Origin: Rhodococcus opacus B4
GTDB lineage: Bacteria; Actinomycetota; Actinomycetes; Mycobacteriales; Mycobacteriaceae
NCBI RefSeq assembly: GCF_000010805.1
Contig: NC_012522.1
Location: 2,294,001-2,358,000, forward strand
DNA length: 64,000 nucleotides
Reading direction: 5' to 3'
The translations under genes were made by a program, and so were the position numbers. This document shows, piece by piece, positions 7,836-16,922 of this stretch; the first letter of the stretch is position 1; the number at the start of each line of letters is the position of its first letter. The notes beneath the pieces are model-generated. The model was not told the DNA's origin, searched no databases, and saw only the letters and a list, made by a program, of their open reading frames with translations.

Positions 7836-8543
7836 ATGCCGACGTCACCGGCCCGCCCCTCCGAGCCTGTCACCGGCGCACCCCGGAGGGTGACGAAACG
7901 ACGCGGCCAGACTCGGCGGCGACTGCTCGACGCCGCCGTCGAGGTGTTCGCCGAAAACGGTTTCGGACGGTCGACGGTCGAGCAGATCTGCGAACGCGGC
8001 GGCTACACGCGCGGCGCCTTCTACTCCAACTTCGCGTCGCTGGACGAGATGTTCTTCGCCATGTGGGAACAGAGATCCAGCGCGATGCTCGCGCATATCC
8101 GGCTGGCCGCCGACTCGTCGAGCATCGACCTCACCGGGCTCACACCTGCCGAAAAGCTGCGTGCCGGTACCGAACTAGTGCTCGCAGTCGTCCCCGTCGA
8201 CGACCAGTGGTATCGGATCAACGCGGAATTCACCGCCCACGCCCTGCGCAACCCGTCGCTGAAGAAGTCCCTCGCGGCCCGCGAGGACACCATTCTCGAC
8301 ACCATCGTGCCGATCCTCGAGACAGCCCTCCACCGACTCGGGCGCCGCATCATCGGCGATCCCCGGGTGCTCGGCCGCGCGCTCGTGGCCCTGCACGACG
8401 GCACCAGCGTCCAGTGCCTCATCGAAGACGAGGACGCGGCCGCCCGGGAACTGCGCGTCGAACTGTTCACCCGCGTCGTGACCGCCTACACCGAACCCGA
8501 CACCACCCACACCCACACACACCGGAAAGAGGGGTCCTCGTGA
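7836..8543 (+). CDS. TetR family transcriptional regulator
   Basis: A 235-aa regulator. The N-terminal HTH is at residues about 26-72 (RRRLLDAAVEVFAENGF, then VEQICERGGYTRGAFYSNF), followed by an all-helical ligand domain. ATG 7836 is chosen for the strong GGAGGAG at 7824-7830; the longer frame upstream would cover the operator palindromes. The stop overlaps the GTG of the FAD-binding dehydrogenase (GTGA), so the two are co-translated and the regulator probably senses that enzyme's substrate or product. Confidence 0.9.
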   Translation: MPTSPARPSEPVTGAPRRVTKRRGQTRRRLLDAAVEVFAENGFGRSTVEQICERGGYTRGAFYSNFASLDEMFFAMWEQRSSAMLAHIRLAADSSSIDLTGLTPAEKLRAGTELVLAVVPVDDQWYRINAEFTAHALRNPSLKKSLAAREDTILDTIVPILETALHRLGRRIIGDPRVLGRALVALHDGTSVQCLIEDEDAAARELRVELFTRVVTAYTEPDTTHTHTHRKEGSS

Positions 8544-10189
8544 CCGAACAGGCTGATGTGATCGTCGTCGGCGCCGGACTGGCCGGACTCGTCGCCACGT
8601 ACGAGATGGTCAAGGCGGGCCGCAAGGTCCTCGTCGTCGACCAGGAGAGCTCGGCGAACCTCGGCGGGCAGGCCTTCTGGTCGCTCGGCGGACTGTTCCT
8701 CGTCGACAGCCCCGAACAGCGGCGCCTCGGCATCAAGGACTCGTACGAACTGGCGATCCAGGACTGGATGGGCACCGCCGCCTTCGACCGCGCCCGCGAA
8801 GACCAGTGGCCGCGACTGTGGGCGCAGGCATACGTCGAATTCGCGGCCGGCGAGAAGCGGCAGTACCTCCACGACCTCGGACTGCGTCTGATGCCGAACG
8901 TCGGGTGGGCCGAACGTGGACGCGGATCCGCTCTCGGACAAGGTAATTCAGTTCCACGCTTCCACATCACCTGGGGTACCGGCCCGGGCGTGGTCGAGGT
9001 CTTCCTCACCCGCGTGATCGCCGCGTCGAAGCGGGGACTCGTCACGTTCAAACACCGTCACCAGGTCGACGAGATCGTCGTCACCGACGGCGCCGCCACC
9101 GGTGTGCGCGGCACCGTCCTCGAACCGTCCACCGAGGCACGCGGCGTGAAGAGTTCGCGCACCGCGGTCGGGGAGTTCGAATTCTCCGCGCAGGCGGTGG
9201 TCGTCACGTCCGGCGGCATCGGCGGCAACCCCGAACTCGTCAAGAAGAACTGGCCCGCCCGCCTCGGCAAGGCCCCCGAGAACATGCTCGCCGGGGTCCC
9301 CGCGCACGTCGACGGCCGCATGCTCGAGATCACCGAGAACGCCGGCGGCAACATCGTGAACCGCGACCGCATGTGGCACTACACCGAGGGCATCCAGAAC
9401 TGGGACCCGATCTGGCCCAACCACGGCATCCGCATCATCCCCGGCCCGTCGTCGATGTGGTTCGACGGCAACGGAAAACGGCTCCCCAGCCCCAACTTCC
9501 CCGGGTTCGACACCATGGGCACCCTCGACCACATCATGAACAGCGGCCACCACCACACGTGGTTCGTCCTCGACCAGAAGATCATCGAGAAGGAGTTCGC
9601 GCTGTCGGGTTCCGAGCAGAACCCCGACATCACCGGCCGCGATTTCAAACTGCTCGCCGAACGACTCAGGAAGGGCGCCCCCGGGCCCGTCGAGGCGTTC
9701 AAACAGCACGGCGCCGACTTCGTCGTCCGCGACAATCTCCGCGACCTCGTCGACGGCATGAACGCCCTCACGCCCGACGCACCACTGAAATACGAGGACC
9801 TCGAACGCGAAATCGTGGCCCGCGACCGGGAGGTGAAGAACAGCTACACCAAGGACTTCCAGATCATGGCGATCCGCAACGCCCGGAACCTGCTGGCCGA
9901 CAAGATCACCCGCGTCGTGAGCCCCCACGAACTGCTGGACCCCAAGAACGGGCCCCTCATCGCGGTCCGGCTGCACCTGCTCACCCGCAAGACCCTCGGC
10001 GGCCTCGAAACCAACCTCGACTCGCAGGTGATCCGGCCCGACGGCACCCCGTTCGAGGGTCTCTACGCCGCCGGTGAGGTCGCCGGATTCGGCGGCGGCG
10101 GCGTCCACGGGTACAGCGCACTCGAGGGCACCTTCCTCGGCGGTTGCATCTTCTCCGGCCGGGCCGCAGGTCGCGCGCTGGCCCGGTAG
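8540..10189 (+). CDS. FAD-binding dehydrogenase (ketosteroid dehydrogenase-like)
   Basis: A 549-aa flavoprotein of the fumarate reductase/3-ketosteroid-delta1-dehydrogenase superfamily (the COG3573 type). The N-terminal dinucleotide motif is VIVVGAGLAGLVATYE (residues 7-22), and the C-terminal FAD-contact segment is LYAAGEVAGFGGGGVHGYSA. It probably oxidises a hydrophobic ring or chain substrate in the cytoplasm; the exact substrate is unknown. GTG 8540 overlaps the TetR stop. It is convergent with sfnG across a strong hairpin terminator, so it is not part of the SfnG/SfnB transcription unit. Confidence 0.85.
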   Translation: MTEQADVIVVGAGLAGLVATYEMVKAGRKVLVVDQESSANLGGQAFWSLGGLFLVDSPEQRRLGIKDSYELAIQDWMGTAAFDRAREDQWPRLWAQAYVEFAAGEKRQYLHDLGLRLMPNVGWAERGRGSALGQGNSVPRFHITWGTGPGVVEVFLTRVIAASKRGLVTFKHRHQVDEIVVTDGAATGVRGTVLEPSTEARGVKSSRTAVGEFEFSAQAVVVTSGGIGGNPELVKKNWPARLGKAPENMLAGVPAHVDGRMLEITENAGGNIVNRDRMWHYTEGIQNWDPIWPNHGIRIIPGPSSMWFDGNGKRLPSPNFPGFDTMGTLDHIMNSGHHHTWFVLDQKIIEKEFALSGSEQNPDITGRDFKLLAERLRKGAPGPVEAFKQHGADFVVRDNLRDLVDGMNALTPDAPLKYEDLEREIVARDREVKNSYTKDFQIMAIRNARNLLADKITRVVSPHELLDPKNGPLIAVRLHLLTRKTLGGLETNLDSQVIRPDGTPFEGLYAAGEVAGFGGGGVHGYSALEGTFLGGCIFSGRAAGRALAR

Positions 10190-10199
10190 GCGCCTCCGC

Positions 10200-10249
10200 C
10201 GCCCGTGCGCCTTTTTGGTTGTGGCAGGTACCAAAAAGGCGCACGGGCG
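10200..10249. terminator. Bidirectional hairpin terminator (repeat family copy 1)
   Basis: A 20-bp perfect stem lies between convergent genes. The left arm 10200-10219 contains GCCCGTGCGCCTTTTTGGT and the right arm is 10230-10249, with a 10-base loop. Each strand reads a run of five T in the upper stem. The core is nearly identical to the hairpin at 15265-15312. Confidence 0.8.
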
Positions 10250-10257
10250 CGGAGCGC

Positions 10258-11379
10258 CTACACCTCGACGAGAGTCCGGTCGCCCGACCCCGACGCCTCG
10301 AGTTCGCGGACCAGCGGCAGGACGTTGGCGCCGAAGTACTCGATCTCCTCCTGGAAGTGCAGGAACCCGCCCAGGATGAGGTCGACTCCGCGACGCCGGT
10401 ATTCGACGATGCGCTCGGCGATCTGCTCCGGCGTCCCGATCAACTGGGAACGGAATCCGTCGTTGTACTGGACGAGATCCTCGAACGTGGAGTCCGCCCA
10501 CATCCCCGACTTGTCGGCGGTGGACGCCCCGGCCTGCTGGACGGCGGACCTGAATCCCTCGACCGCAGGCTTGTTCGCCTTCTCGATGATTTCGCGGAGG
10601 GTGTCGCGCGCTTCCTTCTCGGTGTCGCGGGCAATGATGAATCCGTTGAGCCCGAACTTCACCTCCCGGTTGTGCTCACGCGCCACCTGTCGCACGTCGA
10701 CGATCTGTTCCGTGACGCCGTCGTAGTCCTTGCCGTTGCTGAAGTACCAGTCGGAGTACCGGCCCGCGTTCCGCCGTGCGGCGGCGGAATTGCCGCCCTG
10801 GAACAGTTCGGGGTTCGGACGGTCGGGCGTGTTCAGCGGCTTCGGCTCGAGCGTGAAGTCATGGATGCGGTAGAAGTCGCCGCGGAAGTCGACGTCGTCC
10901 TCGGTCCAGATCTTGCGGAGCACCTGCAGGAACTCGGCGCTGCGCCGGTACCGCTCGTCGTGCTCGAGCCACGGCTCCCCGAGGTGGGTGAATTCGTCCT
11001 TGAACCAGCCGCTCACGACGTTGACGGCGAACCGGCCGTTCGAGAGGTGGTCGGCGGTGGCGCCCAGCTTCGCCAGCACCGCGGGCTGCCACAGTCCCGG
11101 GTGGACCGCGGCAATCACCTTCAGCCGTTCGGTGGCCAGCAGCAGTGCGAGGCTGAAGCTGGTCGATTCGTGCTGGAACTCGGCCCCGTAGCTGGCCTCG
11201 TACCGGACCTGGCTGAGCGCGTACTCGAAACCGTTGTTCTCCGCGGTCTGGGCGAGCTTCTTGTTGTACTCGTAATCCCAGCTGGTCCGCTGTTCGATGT
11301 CGGACGTGACCAGCCCGCCACTGACGTTGGGCACCCAGTAGGCGAACTTGATCTGCTCAGCGATGTGTTCGGTTGACAT
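10258..11379 (-). CDS. sfnG: FMNH2-dependent dimethylsulfone monooxygenase
   Basis: A 373-aa luciferase-like monooxygenase. IKFAYWVPNVSGGLVTSDIE at the N-terminus, EYALSQVRYEASYG and RFAVNVVSGWFKDEF are typical of SfnG, which oxidises dimethylsulfone to methanesulfinate and formaldehyde. The ATG at 11379 (MSTEHIAEQ) matches family N-termini; another in-frame ATG lies at 11388. Divergent from the three SfnB/DszC-like flavoprotein genes and separated from them by 100 bases, so the two units may share a sulfate-starvation promoter region. Confidence 0.9.
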   Translation of the reverse strand: MSTEHIAEQIKFAYWVPNVSGGLVTSDIEQRTSWDYEYNKKLAQTAENNGFEYALSQVRYEASYGAEFQHESTSFSLALLLATERLKVIAAVHPGLWQPAVLAKLGATADHLSNGRFAVNVVSGWFKDEFTHLGEPWLEHDERYRRSAEFLQVLRKIWTEDDVDFRGDFYRIHDFTLEPKPLNTPDRPNPELFQGGNSAAARRNAGRYSDWYFSNGKDYDGVTEQIVDVRQVAREHNREVKFGLNGFIIARDTEKEARDTLREIIEKANKPAVEGFRSAVQQAGASTADKSGMWADSTFEDLVQYNDGFRSQLIGTPEQIAERIVEYRRRGVDLILGGFLHFQEEIEYFGANVLPLVRELEASGSGDRTLVEV

Positions 11380-11479
11380 ACCGAGCATGGAACCCGTTCG
11401 CCCCGCAGCCGCCCACCCTTCCAATCAGCGCGCGTCCAACCCTTCACCCGGCTCGCGGGACGGTGTGAGGTTCGACGGC

Positions 11480-12745
11480 ATGACAGCCGTACAGGAACGA
11501 AGAGTTGCACAGCCCATCGCGAGCGAAACCGACTACGACGCGCTCGCCACCAAGTTCCGTCCGATCTTCGCCGACATCGCCCAGGGTGTGGTGGAACGCG
11601 AACGCGACCACGTCCTCCCCTACGAGCAGATCGACGCCCTGAAACGGGCCGGTTTCGGGGCGGTGCGGGTGCCGAGATCGCACGGCGGGTCGGGCGCGAG
11701 CATCCCCCAGCTGTTCCGGCTGCTCGTCGAACTGTCCGCGGCGGATTCCAACATCACGCAGGCACTGCGCGGACATTTCGCGTTCGTCGAGGACCGGCTG
11801 GTGGCCGCGGACGGCCCCGACCGCGACACTTGGCTTCGAAGATTCGCGGACGGTCAGCTCGTCGGCAACGCGTGGACCGAGATCGGCGACGTCCCGCTCG
11901 GTGAGGCGAACACCAAGGTGTCCCCCGTCCCCGGCGAGACCCACTTTGTCGCGAACGGCACGAAGTACTACAGCACCGGGTCGATCTTCGCCGACTGGAT
12001 CGACCTGTACTCGCAGCGCACCGACACCGGCGCCTTCGTGATCGCCGCGGTCGAGGCGCGTCAGCCGGCCGTCACCCACAGCGACGACTGGAACGGTTTC
12101 GGCCAGCAGACCACCGGCTCCGGCACGTCGACGTACGAGAATGCAATCGTCTCGCCGGAGAACATCTTCGACTTCTCCACCCGATTCAAGTATCAGACCG
12201 CGTTCTACCAGTTGTTCCACCTCGCCACCCTTGCCGGAATCGCGCGGGCCGCGACGGACGCGATCGCCCGCCGGGTCGCGGCCCGCACCCGCACGTTCAG
12301 CCACGGCAACGCCCCCACCTACGCGCAGGACGCGCAGATCCAGCAGGTGGTCGGCGAGGTGTCGGCCGCCGCGCACGCCGCCGAGGCGATCGCACTGCAC
12401 GCGGCCGAGCCCGTGCAGTGGGCCTACGAGGCCGCCTTCACCGGCAGTCCGGACGAGGAGAAGTCCGCCAACATCGCGGCCGAGATCGCATCGGCCCAGG
12501 GCCAGATCTCCGCCACCGCAATCGTCGTCCCCGCCACCGCCAAGATCTTCGACGCGCTCGGCGCGTCCGGGGTGAGCCGCGACTGGGACCTCGACCGCTT
12601 CTGGAGAAATGCACGCACGGTCGCCAGCCACAACCCTGTGGTGTTCAAGGCCAAGGTGGTCGGCGACTTCGAGATCAACGGAACCGAACCCGTCTACGTG
12701 TGGGCCATCGGCACCGCACCGAGCGCAGAGGGAGACAAGGCATGA
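11480..12745 (+). CDS. Acyl-CoA dehydrogenase-like flavin monooxygenase (DszC/SfnB type)
   Basis: A 421-aa protein with the three-part acyl-CoA dehydrogenase fold: helical N-terminus (ALKRAGFGAVRVPRSHGG), central beta domain (TEIGDVPLGEANTKVS, TKYYSTGSIFADWID), and C-terminal helices ending DLDRFWRNARTVASHNPV. The missing catalytic glutamate context and the FWRNART ending are those of DszC/SfnB monooxygenases, which use reduced flavin and oxygen on organosulfur compounds. First of three paralogous genes; its TGA overlaps the next ATG (ATGA). ATG 11480 is chosen over upstream residues that read through the promoter region. Confidence 0.85.
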   Translation: MTAVQERRVAQPIASETDYDALATKFRPIFADIAQGVVERERDHVLPYEQIDALKRAGFGAVRVPRSHGGSGASIPQLFRLLVELSAADSNITQALRGHFAFVEDRLVAADGPDRDTWLRRFADGQLVGNAWTEIGDVPLGEANTKVSPVPGETHFVANGTKYYSTGSIFADWIDLYSQRTDTGAFVIAAVEARQPAVTHSDDWNGFGQQTTGSGTSTYENAIVSPENIFDFSTRFKYQTAFYQLFHLATLAGIARAATDAIARRVAARTRTFSHGNAPTYAQDAQIQQVVGEVSAAAHAAEAIALHAAEPVQWAYEAAFTGSPDEEKSANIAAEIASAQGQISATAIVVPATAKIFDALGASGVSRDWDLDRFWRNARTVASHNPVVFKAKVVGDFEINGTEPVYVWAIGTAPSAEGDKA

Positions 12746-13965
12746 CCGTCATCACCGAAGAGAAGATCTGGTCGGACGCCCCGGCCACCGCCGACGGCTG
12801 GATCACGCGTGCGCGTGAGGTGAGCGCAATTCTCGCTCGCGACGCCGTCGCACGCGACCGCGCCGGCGGCGCACCGTTCGAGGAGGTCCGGCTCCTCAAG
12901 GACAGCGGACTCGTCACCCTGCTCGGACCGACCGAATTCGGCGGCGCCGGACAGCGGTGGGAGACCGCCTACCAGGTGGTCCGCGAGATCGCGCGCGGCG
13001 ACGGATCCATCGGACAGTTGCTCGGCTACCACTACCTGTGGGCGTGGGCCGTGCGACTCGTGGGCACCGAACCGCAGATCGGCGCCGTCGAGGAGTTGTA
13101 CACGAGCAACCGCTTCCTGTTCGGTGGGGCGGTCAACCCGCGCGACACCGACCTCACGATCGTCGACCGCGGCGACACTCTCGTCTACAACGGGGTGAAA
13201 TCGTTCTCGACGGGTGGTCGCGCCACCGATCTCACCGTGCTCGAGGGCATCATCGAGGGCACCGCGACGCACGTGTTCGCGATCGTGCCGACGGCGCAGG
13301 ACGGCATCGTGTTCCGCGGTGACTGGGACAATCTCGGGCAACGCCTCACCGACTCCGGGTCGGTCGAGATCAACGACGTCGAGGTGGACTGGTCCGGGGC
13401 AGCCGGATTCGTGGACAAGGAGTTCCAGCCCCTCGTCTACAACACGCTGAACTTCCCGGCGCTCGAGATCGTGTTCGCCAACTTCTACGTCGGCATCGCC
13501 CGCGGCGCACTCGACACCGCTGCCGAGTACACCCGCACCCGGACCCGTCCGTGGCCGTACGGCGGCGACGACAAGGAACTCGCGACCGACGAGTGGTACC
13601 TGCGCGAGGGCTACGGCGACCTGCAGTCGAAACTGTGGGCGGCCGAAGCATTCGTCGATCAGGTGAACCTCGAGGCGAACGGGGTGCTCCACGACGCGCG
13701 GGAGAACCTCACCGAACAGGCACGCGGCGATCTCGCGGTGCGCATCGCCGCGGCCAAGATCCGGGCCGCCGACGTCGCCCTCGAGATCGGCACCAAGGTG
13801 TTCGAACTGACCGGTGCGCGTGCCACGTCCAACACGGTCGGCCTCGACATCTTCTGGCGGAACGTGCGGACGCACACCCTGCACGATCCCGTCGCGTACA
13901 AGCGTCGCGAGGTGGGCGGTCACCTGCTGACCGGCGAACTCCCCGAACCCACCTGGTACACCTAG
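12742..13965 (+). CDS. DszC-like flavin-dependent monooxygenase
   Basis: A 407-aa acyl-CoA dehydrogenase-fold protein. GSIGQLLGYHYLWAWAVRLV (residues about 86-105), GVKSFSTGGRATDLTVLEG and the C-terminal LDIFWRNVRTHTLHDPVAYK closely follow dibenzothiophene monooxygenase (DszC) and its homologues. It should hydroxylate or S-oxygenate an organosulfur substrate with FMNH2 from a separate reductase. It is translationally coupled to the upstream paralogue and 78 bases before the third. The substrate (sulfone, thiophene or sulfonate) is inferred from the sfnG/ssuD context only. Confidence 0.85.
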   Translation: MTVITEEKIWSDAPATADGWITRAREVSAILARDAVARDRAGGAPFEEVRLLKDSGLVTLLGPTEFGGAGQRWETAYQVVREIARGDGSIGQLLGYHYLWAWAVRLVGTEPQIGAVEELYTSNRFLFGGAVNPRDTDLTIVDRGDTLVYNGVKSFSTGGRATDLTVLEGIIEGTATHVFAIVPTAQDGIVFRGDWDNLGQRLTDSGSVEINDVEVDWSGAAGFVDKEFQPLVYNTLNFPALEIVFANFYVGIARGALDTAAEYTRTRTRPWPYGGDDKELATDEWYLREGYGDLQSKLWAAEAFVDQVNLEANGVLHDARENLTEQARGDLAVRIAAAKIRAADVALEIGTKVFELTGARATSNTVGLDIFWRNVRTHTLHDPVAYKRREVGGHLLTGELPEPTWYT

Positions 13966-14043
13966 AGATTCCGAAACCCGAGTCCGGCCGCCGTCGACGG
14001 TGGCCGGATTCGGTGCGTCCGCATCACCGACCTCCGGAGAACC

Positions 14044-15255
14044 ATGACTGCCGTCCAGAACGCCCACCGCATCAGCGACGAGGCCGAGGCCCTCGCCGTC
14101 GCCGCCGATCTCGCCACGCAGTTCGCCGAGGAGGCAGCCGCTCGTGACTCCGGGCGGCACCTGCCGTACGAGCAGGTCCGCGCGCTCGCCGCATCCGGGC
14201 TCCTCACGCTCGGCGTTCCCGTCGAGTACGGCGGCATCGACGCGCGCACCGAGACCCTCGCCGAGGTGTTCCGGCTTCTCGCCGCGGGCGATCCGAGCAT
14301 CGCGCAGATTCCGCACAGCCACTACACATTCCTGGAAGTGCTGCGCCGGCAGGGCACCCGGGCGCAGCAGGAGTTCTTCTACTCCGAGGTGCTGGCGGGC
14401 CGGCAGTTCGCCAACGCCCAGAGCGAGCGCGGAACGAAGACGATCGACATCGACGACACGACCCTGGTGCAGGAGGGCGAAGACTTCGTCGTCGACGGTC
14501 GCAAGTTCTACAGCACGGGCGCCCTGTTCGCCGACTGGATCGCGGTGCGGGCCACCCTACCGGGGACGACCACGCCGGCGGGGAAACCCGCCAAGGCCGT
14601 CGCCTACCTACCCCGGACGGCCGACGGGCTGTCGATCGTCGACGACTGGGACGGCATGGGGCAGAAGACCACCGCGAGCGGAACCGTCACCCTCGACGCC
14701 GTCCGAGTACCCGCGTTCCACGTCGTGCCGTTCTCCCCCATCTTCGACGCACCCACCACCTATGGTTCGCAGGCCCAGATCCTGCACGCCGCCCTCGACG
14801 CCGGGATCGCCGAGGCAGCCCTGAACGAGGGCGTGCGGCAGGCACGCCGGGCGAGGCCCTATTTCGAGGCCGATGTCACCGACGCCGTCGACGACCCCCT
14901 GCTGATCCAGCTGGCCGGTGAGGCGGCGGTGGGCGTCCGGTCCGCCACCGCCCTTCTCCGGGAGGGTGCGCGCAGCATCGACGCAGCGCGGCGTGACCTC
15001 ACCGACCTGAGCGCCGCGGTCGCCTCGATCGACGCCGCCGCGGCCAAGGTCGCCGCCGCCCGCGCATCCCTCGAGGCGTCGAGCGTGCTCTTCGAACTCG
15101 GCGGCACCCGCAGTGCGTCGGAATCGTCCAACCTGTCGCGGTACTGGCGCGACGCCCGCACCCACACCCTGCACGACCCCACGCGGTGGAAGATTCAGCA
15201 CATCGGCCGGTGGACGCTGTCGGGCACCGTCCCGCCCCGGCACGGCCTGCTGTAG
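14044..15255 (+). CDS. sfnB: SfnB family sulfur-acquisition oxidoreductase
   Basis: A 403-aa acyl-CoA dehydrogenase-fold flavoprotein. The opening HRISDEAEALAVAADLATQF, the middle GRKFYSTGALFADWIAVRA and the ending LSRYWRDARTHTLHDPTRWK are typical of SfnB, found with SfnG in dimethylsulfone use. It is likely involved in sulfur acquisition under sulfate limitation; the precise reaction is not established. An alanine-rich helix lies at about 315-350. Followed by a strong convergent terminator at 15265. Confidence 0.88.
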   Translation: MTAVQNAHRISDEAEALAVAADLATQFAEEAAARDSGRHLPYEQVRALAASGLLTLGVPVEYGGIDARTETLAEVFRLLAAGDPSIAQIPHSHYTFLEVLRRQGTRAQQEFFYSEVLAGRQFANAQSERGTKTIDIDDTTLVQEGEDFVVDGRKFYSTGALFADWIAVRATLPGTTTPAGKPAKAVAYLPRTADGLSIVDDWDGMGQKTTASGTVTLDAVRVPAFHVVPFSPIFDAPTTYGSQAQILHAALDAGIAEAALNEGVRQARRARPYFEADVTDAVDDPLLIQLAGEAAVGVRSATALLREGARSIDAARRDLTDLSAAVASIDAAAAKVAAARASLEASSVLFELGGTRSASESSNLSRYWRDARTHTLHDPTRWKIQHIGRWTLSGTVPPRHGLL

Positions 15256-15264
15256 GCCCTCCGG

Positions 15265-15312
15265 GCCCGTGCGCCTTTCTGGTTGCTGGAACAACCAGAA
15301 AGGCGCACGGGC
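15265..15312. terminator. Bidirectional hairpin terminator (repeat family copy 2)
   Basis: A 21-bp perfect stem: left arm 15265-15285 beginning GCCCGTGCGCCTTTCTGG, right arm 15292-15312, loop CTGGAA. It sits between convergent sfnB and the DUF4185 gene, with the DUF4185 stop two bases outside the stem. Shares its core with the hairpin at 10200-10249. Confidence 0.8.
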
Positions 15313-15313
15313 G

Positions 15314-16783
15314 CTAGCCTGTTTCCGCCTTCATCAGGAAGACGTTGTAGTCCGACCACGTCGACATGGTGAAGTACAATTCGTCGCCGCTGGACCACGG
15401 GTGGATGAAGCCGCCGTACAGTTCCGGGTATTCGGCGGCGCTGACCATCGGCGCCCCGCCGGACCAGACGCCCTGCGGTGAGTCGGACTCACGGAGCACG
15501 ATGGCCGCCTTGGACGTGTCGAGGTAGGCCATCTGCCACTTGCCGGTGGCCTGCTCGTAACGCACGGACAGTTCGGCGGCGGGGGCGTCCACGATCGGTG
15601 TCGCCTCCGTGTACCCGCCGACCGGCGTCCAGTTGCCGTTCTGCCAGTACTGGTACGCGGACGTGTTCAGCACGTCGGCGGCCGGGACGCGCGCCAGACC
15701 GATGGCGCCGAGCCGTGTGTTGGGGGTGCCGAACATGTACACGAAGTCGCCGGCCGGGACCATCGACGCGACCTGGAACTTGGTGACCCCGAAGATGTTG
15801 TCCCACTTCGCGTACGGGTCCTTGGTCCACGTCGATCCACCGTCGTCCGAGTAGGCGATGCCGCCGTAGTTCGTCCACCACGTGGCGGGGATGCTGTTCC
15901 AGGTGCGGATCGACATGTAGCTCATGTACTGCCGATTCCCCACGGCGAATCCCGACGTCGGGATGGTGGTGATCTCGATGTTGTCGAGTTTGCGGCTGTC
16001 GAGCAGTTCCGCCGCGTGACACCGGCTGTCCTGGACCATGCTGTCGAGGCTCATGCCGTCGGACAGGTTGCGGTCCGAGCTGAAACCGAGGACGTTGCTG
16101 CGCCAGTCTTCGCCCTGGCCGCCGGGCGGCTGGAATCCCTTGCCGACGGTGTCACCGAACGCGACGGCGACCTGGTCGGGGGCGCTCTCCCACATGATGC
16201 CGAGGTCGGTGCCGTTGACCTGGTAGCGCTTGTCGGTGCGGCTGACGGAGCCGGCCCCGGTCACCTTGGCGACGCGGGTCACGTCGCCGATCTTCGGCGT
16301 GGCCGGCGCCGGGCTTCGCGGCGCCTCCTCGGTCGCGGGGTGCACGAGGGGTGGCGGCGGGGGCAACTGGATGTCGGCGCCGGGGACGGGAATGCCGAAG
16401 TGGAAGGGCGTGAACTTCACGCTGATGTCCGGAATGTTCAGCTCACTCGACAAATTTCCCGGGGCGTGGTCGGTCTCGTCGGTGAGATCGGGGCACGGAT
16501 CGGTGCACGTGTCGGCGGGCAACGCCTGCGACACACGGACGGGGTCGGTGACCGGGGCGGGGTACGGCACCGTCGTGATCTTGGGATACGGGATCGGGAG
16601 CTCGAGTTTGTCCGGGATGAGCGAGTGCGTCTCGTTCGACACCTCGCTCGCGCAGGGTCCGCTGCCGGGGAGTCCGTTGGATACCGGTTCGGGTTCCGCG
16701 ACGGCGGCGTTCTGGTTGGAGTAGGCGATCATGCCCGAACCGATCGCCACGGCCGCAACCGACGCGACCCACCTCTTCGACAT
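15314..16783 (-). CDS. Secreted DUF4185 domain protein
   Basis: A 489-aa exported protein. Residues 1-32 are a Sec signal (MSKRWVASVAAVAIGSGMIA, cleavage after AVAEP). A Pro-rich region (residues about 110-170, with PPPPPLVHPA) is followed by the DUF4185 beta-propeller-like domain at about 190-485, recognisable from NGTDLGIMWE, VAVAFGDTVG, GGIAYSDDGGSTW and YFTMSTWSDYNVFLM. Such proteins are abundant in mycolic-acid bacteria; activity is unproven, possibly glycan binding or hydrolysis. ATG 16783 follows GGAGGGG. Confidence 0.87.
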   Translation of the reverse strand: MSKRWVASVAAVAIGSGMIAYSNQNAAVAEPEPVSNGLPGSGPCASEVSNETHSLIPDKLELPIPYPKITTVPYPAPVTDPVRVSQALPADTCTDPCPDLTDETDHAPGNLSSELNIPDISVKFTPFHFGIPVPGADIQLPPPPPLVHPATEEAPRSPAPATPKIGDVTRVAKVTGAGSVSRTDKRYQVNGTDLGIMWESAPDQVAVAFGDTVGKGFQPPGGQGEDWRSNVLGFSSDRNLSDGMSLDSMVQDSRCHAAELLDSRKLDNIEITTIPTSGFAVGNRQYMSYMSIRTWNSIPATWWTNYGGIAYSDDGGSTWTKDPYAKWDNIFGVTKFQVASMVPAGDFVYMFGTPNTRLGAIGLARVPAADVLNTSAYQYWQNGNWTPVGGYTEATPIVDAPAAELSVRYEQATGKWQMAYLDTSKAAIVLRESDSPQGVWSGGAPMVSAAEYPELYGGFIHPWSSGDELYFTMSTWSDYNVFLMKAETG

Positions 16784-16853
16784 CCCCGACCCCTCCGTCA
16801 AATCCGGCCACACCCGGCGAGGGGAACATAACATCGCTCGTCGGCGGTCGCCG

Positions 16854-16881
16854 GTTACCACACGCCATACCTGGCGGTAAC
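16854..16881. promoter_or_regulatory. Dyad GTTACC...GGTAAC upstream of the DUF4185 gene
   Basis: GTTACC (16854-16859) and GGTAAC (16876-16881) enclose an inner dyad GCCA-TACC-TGGC. It could be an operator for the DUF4185 promoter about 70 bases downstream on the minus strand, or part of the 3' end of the preceding VIT gene's transcript. Confidence 0.35.
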
Positions 16882-16896
16882 ATTTGCGTCCCGATT

Positions 16897-16909
16897 GGCG
16901 CTTCGCGCC
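16897..16909 (-). terminator. Short GC hairpin after the VIT gene
   Basis: GGCGC-TTC-GCGCC forms a compact 5-bp hairpin 14 bases beyond the VIT stop codon on the minus strand. There is no T-tract, so terminator function is uncertain. Confidence 0.3.
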
Positions 16910-16922
16910 CGTGCGTGGCCGC

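Noticed and set aside
16897-16920. Partial similarity to the GCCCGTGCGCC hairpin family
   Set aside because: Only GCCCGTGCG is shared and the complementary arm is absent, so it is not called a third copy.
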